A stretch of DNA of 10,084 nt from Armatimonadota bacterium (GTDB lineage Bacteria > Armatimonadota > Fimbriimonadia > Fimbriimonadales > Fimbriimonadaceae). Shown here in pieces: positions 5,548-10,084 of this stretch. Position 1 is the first letter of the stretch. Every line of letters starts with the position of its first letter. The translations under genes and the position numbers were made by a program. Below the pieces are notes generated by a model. It searched no databases, was not told the origin of the DNA, and saw only the letters and a list, made by a program, of their open reading frames with translations. The stretch is from positions 1 to 10,084 of the forward strand of contig DPBN01000195.1 in assembly GCA_003516955.1 (NCBI GenBank). Direction: 5' to 3'.

Positions 5548-6566
5548 TGAACCGAGCGAATCCCCGCTGCATCGTCGTTGGAGCCGGAGGCATTTCCGGC
5601 GCGTGGTTCCCACCGCTCCTGGAGGAGAAGGTGGAGATCGCGGCGATCGTGGACCTGCGCAAGGATGCCGCGGAGGCCAGAGCCAAGCAGTACGGGCTGG
5701 ACTGCCTCTGCACGGACGACCTCGACCTAGCTCTGAGGACTACGGCACCCGACTTCGCCGTGGATCTCACGGTGCCCGAAGCCCACGCCGACGTCACCGT
5801 GGCCTGCCTGCAGGGCGGCGCGCACGTGATCGGCGAAAAACCGATGGCCGCCAGCATGGACCAGGCGCGCCGCATGGTCGCGGCCTCCGAGCGGACTGGC
5901 AAGCTGTACATGGTCAGCCAGTCTCGCCGATGGGACCGCAAGCACGACTCCATCCGAAGGACGCTCGCCAGCGGCGCGGTCGGCGACCTGACCACCTTGT
6001 GCTGCGACTTCTTCATCGGGGCGCACTTCGGCGGCTTCCGCGACGAGATGGACAGCCCGCTCATCCTGGACATGGCGATCCACCACTTCGACCTCGTGCG
6101 CTTCCTCACGGGCCTCGACGCGGAGTGGGTCTACTGCCACGAGTTCAACCCGAAGGGATCGTGGTACCGTGGGGACGTCGCCGCCGTGTGCGTGTTCGGC
6201 ATGACCGGAGGCGCCGTCTTCAGCTACCGCGGCAGCTGGTGCTCGGAGGGGTTCCACACGAGTTGGAACGGCGATTGGCGGATCGTGGGCACCAACGGCA
6301 CGCTGCTCTACCAAGGCGACGCCGATCCGCGGGTGCAGCGCGTGGCGGGCGACGAGGGCTTCCACCGACCCTTGGAGGAGGTTGCCCCGGTGCCGTCGGA
6401 CCTCGAAGCGACCGGGATGCACGGCGCGCTCCTGGAGATGCTGCGCTTCCTGAGAGAGGGCGTTCGCCCGCAGACCGAGTGCCACGACAACATCCGCAGC
6501 CTGGCGATGGTGTTCTCAGCCTTGGAGAGCTCGAAGGTGGACGGTCCGGTACGGGTGAAGATCTAG
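5547..6566 (+). CDS. Gfo/Idh/MocA family NAD(P)-dependent oxidoreductase
   Basis: This is a 339-residue sugar or sugar-alcohol dehydrogenase of the glucose-fructose oxidoreductase/inositol dehydrogenase family. The N-terminal Rossmann fold starts IVVGAGGISG (residues 9-18), with the dinucleotide ribose contact probably at Asp36 (IVDLRKD). GEKPMA (96-101) carries the family lysine, Lys98. The C-terminal half (about 125-330) is the substrate-binding alpha/beta domain. It has LDMAIHHFDLVRFLTG (174-189), in which His179 and Asp182 fit the catalytic/binding His and Asp, and WRIVGTNGTL (244-253). There is no signal peptide, so it works in the cytoplasm. ATG 5547 overlaps the TGA of the glycosidase, which suggests co-expression and a role in oxidising or interconverting a released sugar; this is inference. 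The real substrate cannot be told. Its TAG shares CTAG with the stop of the facing c-di-GMP gene, leaving no intergenic terminator. Confidence 0.94.
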   Translation: MNRANPRCIVVGAGGISGAWFPPLLEEKVEIAAIVDLRKDAAEARAKQYGLDCLCTDDLDLALRTTAPDFAVDLTVPEAHADVTVACLQGGAHVIGEKPMAASMDQARRMVAASERTGKLYMVSQSRRWDRKHDSIRRTLASGAVGDLTTLCCDFFIGAHFGGFRDEMDSPLILDMAIHHFDLVRFLTGLDAEWVYCHEFNPKGSWYRGDVAAVCVFGMTGGAVFSYRGSWCSEGFHTSWNGDWRIVGTNGTLLYQGDADPRVQRVAGDEGFHRPLEEVAPVPSDLEATGMHGALLEMLRFLREGVRPQTECHDNIRSLAMVFSALESSKVDGPVRVKI

Positions 6567-9500
6567 GGAGCGCCCGTCTTCTCCGAGGTGGGCGCCTCCT
6601 CCGCCTCGACGAGCGCGGACGCCAAGCCCCGCCCTAGCAGCCGTCCGAAGTCTTCGGCGGACATCGGCTTGCCGAACGCGAACCCTTGAGCCACTCGGCA
6701 GCCAGCCCTTCGGACGGCTCGGACCTGCCCCACGGTCTCCACGCCTTCCACCACGGCGCGCACCCCGAAGCGGTCCAACAGCTCCAACAGGCTCCGCAGC
6801 AGGTCCACGAACCTCTCGCCCGATTCCAGCTGGCGGGCGAAGCAGCGGTCCACCTTCACGCCGTCGGCCGGAAGCGTGAGCAGGTGCGCCAAAGTGGAAT
6901 GCCCGATCCCCAGGTCGTCCAGCACGATGCGGCATCCTGCCTCGCGCAGCTGGGAGAGAGCGCGCACGGCCTCGTCGAACGGTTCCAGCGATTCCGTCTC
7001 CGTGACCTCGACGTCCAGCGAGGATGCCGGGAAGCCCGCCTGCTGCAATTCGCGCAAAAGCCGACCCGCGAAGCCCGGCGAGAGCAGCTCCCGAGGGCTC
7101 ACGTTGACCGCGAGCCGAAAGCCGGGACGCGATTCGACCCAAGGCCGCGCCTGCTCCACGGCCTGCCTCACGACGGAAAGGCCGATCGGCACGATCAGCC
7201 CCGTTCGCTCTGCGATCGGGATGAAGTCGGCACCCTGAAGCAACCCCAGCGTGGGATGGCGCCAGCGCGCGAGCGCCTCGGCGCCGACCACCTCGTAGGG
7301 CTGAAGCGACACCATCGGCTGGAAGTGCGCCACGATCTGCCCCTCGCTCAGGGCGTTCCGCAACTCCGCCTCGAGCGCCATCTCCCTCGCCGCCCGTTCG
7401 GAGAACTCCGCCCGCCGGTAACCGGACCGGCCTGAAGTCTTGGCGAGGTACATGGCCTCGTCCGCGCGCGCCACCAGATCCGCGGCCGAGGCCTGACCGC
7501 CTGCCCACACCGCCCCTCCGACGCTGCAGCTGCAGACGAGCTCCAGACCGGCCGGGTGGAACGGCTCCTCGAACGCCCTTAAAATCTTCTTCGCCACCAC
7601 GTCGACGTCCGACGGCTCCCGAATGCGCGAGAGGAGGATCACGAACTCATCCCCGCCCAAACGGGCCACGGTATCCGAGCGCCTGACCGTCGTCCGCAAC
7701 CTGCCGGCGACCTCCCGAAGCAGCTCGTCCCCAACGTGGTGCCCATAGCGATCGTTGACCTGCTTGAATAGATCCAGATCCACGAACAGAACCCCGATGG
7801 TCTCGCCGTAGCGTTCCGCGTTCTGCAGCGTGTGCTCCAGGCGGTCGCGGAACATGCCGAGGTTCGGCAAGCCCGTCAACGGATCGGTGTAGGCCATCCG
7901 CTCAAGCTCGTCCTGCAGCCGCTTCAGTCGGGTGATGTCGGTGAGGATGACCTGATAGCGCGCGCCATCCGGCAGCTCGCTCTCCTCGCGGATCCAGTCC
8001 AGCACCACCCAACGGTGGTCGTACTCCGACCGGTTGTAGGCCCCGATGAGCATCGAACTCGGGCATTCGGGCCCGCAGAACGGCGGCAGCCTGTCGTCGA
8101 GCAGCGGAGCCCCCGACTCGTCCACAGCCCGGAGCGCCTCGCCCAAACCGCACCCGAGGATACGGTCCAGCGGCATCCCGAGAATCACGCTCGTGGCCTC
8201 GTTGGCCCGGACGATCCGGCCGTCGTCGTCCAGATAGAGCACGCCTTGGCTCATCGTCTCGAAGAGCCTGCGGTAGCGCCGCTCGGACTGCTCCAGGGCC
8301 TCGGTGGCTTTGCGTTCCCGCGTGACGTCCGTGAGGATCAGATCCACGCGCAGAGGCTCGCCTGCGAGCGACCGGAACTCGCGGCCGCGCGCGTGCACCC
8401 AGCGTAGCTGGCCATCCGGTCGCCGCAGGCGCACGACGGTCGCGGCCTGCCCGCTCCCGCGGAGTTCCTCCAAGAAGCCCTCGGCCTCCTCCTTCAGCGC
8501 CGCGACCAGCCAGCTCGGGCTGATGGAAAGCAGGCTGCCATCCGTCCCCAGCAGCGAGAGCGCGGCCCGATTGGCATGAAGGACCCGGTCGAACTCGGGT
8601 GAGAACGAGACCACGGCATCGGCCATCGACTCCAGGATGCTGGAGATCCTCTCTTGGCTGGCGCGCAAGGCCTCCTCCTGGCGCAGCTGGTCGGTCACAT
8701 CCTGGATCGAACCCGTGAGCGCCGAAACCAGCCCCTTGGCATCGAAGCGGGGGCCGCCGCGGATCACGGCCGTTCGCTCCTCCCCCGAAGCCGTCACGAA
8801 GCCGAACACCGCCTCGAAGGACGTCCCCTTGGCGACGGCGTCGGCGATCTTCATCTCCACCGCCCGAGCGTCCGCGGACCTCATGCGCGAGAGGAGGCGT
8901 GACAGACCGCTTGCGGGCTCGCCCGTCATCGGTCCAAGAACGCGCTCGGCGCCGGCGGACCAGGTGAGCCTCCCATCCTCCAAGGAGTACTCCCAGTAGC
9001 CGAGGTGGGAGAGCTCCGCCGCGCGTGCCAGCCGCTGCTCGCTCTCCCTCAGCCTCCGCTCGCTGATGGCTCGTCCGGCGCTGGCCGCCGCCAGCGTCTG
9101 GGAGACCAGCCCGACGAGACCGAGCACCAGGGCCACAGCCAGATGGTCCAGCCAGTCTGCCGCGGGTGACGCCCGGCTGATCGTTTGGGAAACGCCCATC
9201 ACGCTCGCCAGGAGCAGCATGCCGGCGAAGCCTACCGACGCGCCCACTCCGCCCGTCCGCGAGGCCAGCGCCACACCGACCGGCAAAAGCAGGGTGATCG
9301 CTGCCACGGACACCGCCGGCGACTCCTGCGCCAGCCACTCCGCCCCAGCGAAGAGGACCGCCGACAGCACCACCGCTCCGGCGACCATCCAAGCCCCGTC
9401 GCTGGCTTGGAGCCTCCTCCGCGCCATCGTCAGGGGAACGACGGCCAGCACCCCCAGCGCGGTCCGTACCGCGCTCAGCGCGAGCTCCTGCCAAGGCCGA

Positions 9501-9922
9501 CCCCAGCAACCGATCAACGACAGCACCGTCGCCGGCGCGGCCACCCACACGGCCACGCTGACCACCTCCCCGGCGTTCAGAAACGGCCTCGACAGCTCCG
9601 AGTGCCTAGACAGCATCCAGCGACCCAGCCAGGCCGCGAGGGTCGTCGCTGTTCCGACGGAGAGCGCGGTGCCAACCGGAGCTCCGGCCGCCACCTGGCC
9701 GGCGACGACGGCGCACCAGGCTCCCAGCAGCCGACCGGAAACAGCGGGCGAGAGAAACACCAGCGAAAGGCCGAGCGTAGGGTCGAACACGAGGCCCTCG
9801 GCCCTGCGCGAGGCAAAGGCCGAGACGCACAGAAGCGCCAACGCGAGCAGGTCCCAACCGACCCGCGCCGAGCCTCCGCGCCTGTCTCTCTCTCGTTTCG
9901 AACCCAAAGCCAAGGGCTCCAT
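6563..9922 (-). CDS. MASE1-PAS-PAS-PAS-GGDEF-EAL cyclic-di-GMP synthase/phosphodiesterase
   Basis: This is a 1,119-residue inner-membrane sensor that can make and break c-di-GMP. Residues about 22-285 are 8-10 hydrophobic helices of MASE1 type (FDPTLGLSLVFLSPAVSGRL). A linker with a short coiled stretch (283-300) leads to three PAS-like domains (about 296-412, 421-535, 548-665), then GGDEF (about 675-838) and EAL (about 850-1095). The GGDEF signature is intact (ARLGGDEF, 753-760), with an inhibitory I-site RRSD at 747-750, five residues before it. EAL residues are all in place: Glu882, Asn940, Glu972, Asp1002-Asp1003, Lys1023, Glu1059, Gln1079. Loop 6 reads DDLGIGHST instead of the usual DDFGTGYSS, so activity may be tuned. 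PAS3 has a Cys616/Cys620 pair (CGPEC). The ATG at 9922 has GAGAGG 9 bases upstream, inside a hairpin. The stop overlaps the facing Gfo/Idh gene. The net direction of activity cannot be read from sequence. Confidence 0.95.
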   Translation of the reverse strand: MEPLALGSKRERDRRGGSARVGWDLLALALLCVSAFASRRAEGLVFDPTLGLSLVFLSPAVSGRLLGAWCAVVAGQVAAGAPVGTALSVGTATTLAAWLGRWMLSRHSELSRPFLNAGEVVSVAVWVAAPATVLSLIGCWGRPWQELALSAVRTALGVLAVVPLTMARRRLQASDGAWMVAGAVVLSAVLFAGAEWLAQESPAVSVAAITLLLPVGVALASRTGGVGASVGFAGMLLLASVMGVSQTISRASPAADWLDHLAVALVLGLVGLVSQTLAAASAGRAISERRLRESEQRLARAAELSHLGYWEYSLEDGRLTWSAGAERVLGPMTGEPASGLSRLLSRMRSADARAVEMKIADAVAKGTSFEAVFGFVTASGEERTAVIRGGPRFDAKGLVSALTGSIQDVTDQLRQEEALRASQERISSILESMADAVVSFSPEFDRVLHANRAALSLLGTDGSLLSISPSWLVAALKEEAEGFLEELRGSGQAATVVRLRRPDGQLRWVHARGREFRSLAGEPLRVDLILTDVTRERKATEALEQSERRYRRLFETMSQGVLYLDDDGRIVRANEATSVILGMPLDRILGCGLGEALRAVDESGAPLLDDRLPPFCGPECPSSMLIGAYNRSEYDHRWVVLDWIREESELPDGARYQVILTDITRLKRLQDELERMAYTDPLTGLPNLGMFRDRLEHTLQNAERYGETIGVLFVDLDLFKQVNDRYGHHVGDELLREVAGRLRTTVRRSDTVARLGGDEFVILLSRIREPSDVDVVAKKILRAFEEPFHPAGLELVCSCSVGGAVWAGGQASAADLVARADEAMYLAKTSGRSGYRRAEFSERAAREMALEAELRNALSEGQIVAHFQPMVSLQPYEVVGAEALARWRHPTLGLLQGADFIPIAERTGLIVPIGLSVVRQAVEQARPWVESRPGFRLAVNVSPRELLSPGFAGRLLRELQQAGFPASSLDVEVTETESLEPFDEAVRALSQLREAGCRIVLDDLGIGHSTLAHLLTLPADGVKVDRCFARQLESGERFVDLLRSLLELLDRFGVRAVVEGVETVGQVRAVRRAGCRVAQGFAFGKPMSAEDFGRLLGRGLASALVEAEEAPTSEKTGAP

Positions 9923-9924
9923 GC

Positions 9925-9950
9925 GACCGTCCCTCTCAGAAGGGACGATC
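9925..9950 (-). promoter_or_regulatory. 10-bp hairpin covering the ribosome binding site of the GGDEF-EAL gene
   Basis: On the minus-strand RNA, GAUCGUCCCU pairs with AGGGACGGUC (one G-U pair) around a 6-base loop UCUGAG. The downstream arm ends two bases before the start codon and contains most of GAGAGG, the only good Shine-Dalgarno candidate, spaced 9 bases from the ATG. Such a structure would lower translation unless opened by an upstream ribosome, a protein, heat or a ligand. It could also act as an attenuator between the genes, but no U-run follows, so it is not a standard terminator. Confidence 0.6.
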
Positions 9951-9968
9951 CATCACGGTCCTGCGCAC

Positions 9969-10084
9969 TCAAGCATCGAGCAATCGGAGCCGACGGTCCG
10001 ACTCGCCGGACCGCAGCAGCACCGCCGCCTCCGGCCGAACGTCGCCGCCCGGGTCTTCCTCGGGCCGCCAGAGGTCCCGCATCC
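9969..10084 (-). CDS. C-terminal end of an unidentified protein (37 residues visible)
   Basis: A minus-strand frame enters from the right edge and stops at TGA (9971-9969). The visible residues are charged, beginning MRDLWRPEEDPGGD and ending RRLRLLDA, with third codon positions mostly G or C as in the real genes nearby. The ATG near the edge may be internal. The gene ends 46 bases before the GGDEF-EAL start on the same strand, so the two may be co-transcribed, with the hairpin in the gap. No family can be named from so little. Confidence 0.5.
   Translation of the reverse strand, partial: MRDLWRPEEDPGGDVRPEAAVLLRSGESDRRLRLLDA

Noticed and set aside
7902..9548. 548-residue minus-strand frame inside the GGDEF-EAL gene
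   Set aside because: It is same-strand but off-frame to a gene with MASE1, PAS, GGDEF and EAL motifs. Composition is Gly/Arg-rich noise.
9577..9972. 131-residue minus-strand frame overlapping the start of the GGDEF-EAL gene
   Set aside because: It is off-frame to the MASE1 region and rich in Arg/Ser/Pro. The in-frame hydrophobic helices of the large protein explain the sequence better.

Overview
This 10,084-base window is a gene-dense, GC-rich stretch of bacterial chromosome. About 97% of it is coding. The only gaps are 187-328, 3314-3348 and 9923-9968, and no stretch over 300 bases lacks a gene. I see no tRNA, rRNA, CRISPR array, insertion sequence or phage gene. The organism cannot be fixed from sequence alone. 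The high GC, tight packing, DUF5060-type glycosidase with a Gfo/Idh oxidoreductase, and possible leaderless starts would suit a Gram-negative-type environmental heterotroph (for example Armatimonadota/Fimbriimonadia or a relative). That is inference with low confidence.

Layout. 1-186 (-): the first 62 residues of a polyferredoxin electron-transfer subunit, cut by the left edge. 329-2378 (+): an overlapping three-gene run of an unrecognised 163-residue protein, nadC (quinolinate phosphoribosyltransferase, NAD synthesis) and a short birA (biotin-protein ligase without the repressor domain). 2375-3313 (-): a GH26 beta-mannanase-like glycosidase with no visible signal peptide. 3349-6566 (+): a two-gene unit of a large DUF5060/GH5-like glycosidase, probably exported, and a Gfo/Idh/MocA oxidoreductase. 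6563-9922 (-): a 1,119-residue MASE1-PAS-PAS-PAS-GGDEF-EAL cyclic-di-GMP enzyme, preceded at 9969-10084 (-) by the C-terminal end of another gene on the same strand.

How it fits together. The left half is cofactor housekeeping (NAD and biotinylation). The middle is a small divergent carbohydrate locus: two retaining-type clan GH-A glycosidases with intact catalytic Glu pairs, plus a sugar-type NAD(P) oxidoreductase. The right half is a second-messenger sensor. The individual families are known, and I found no clear new multi-gene system. The points most worth a second look are regulatory and architectural: a 35-bp divergent promoter that appears to give two leaderless mRNAs, a 10-bp hairpin that buries the Shine-Dalgarno site of the c-di-GMP enzyme, two convergent gene pairs that each share one CTAG as both stop codons, and an uncharacterised gene translationally coupled to nadC.
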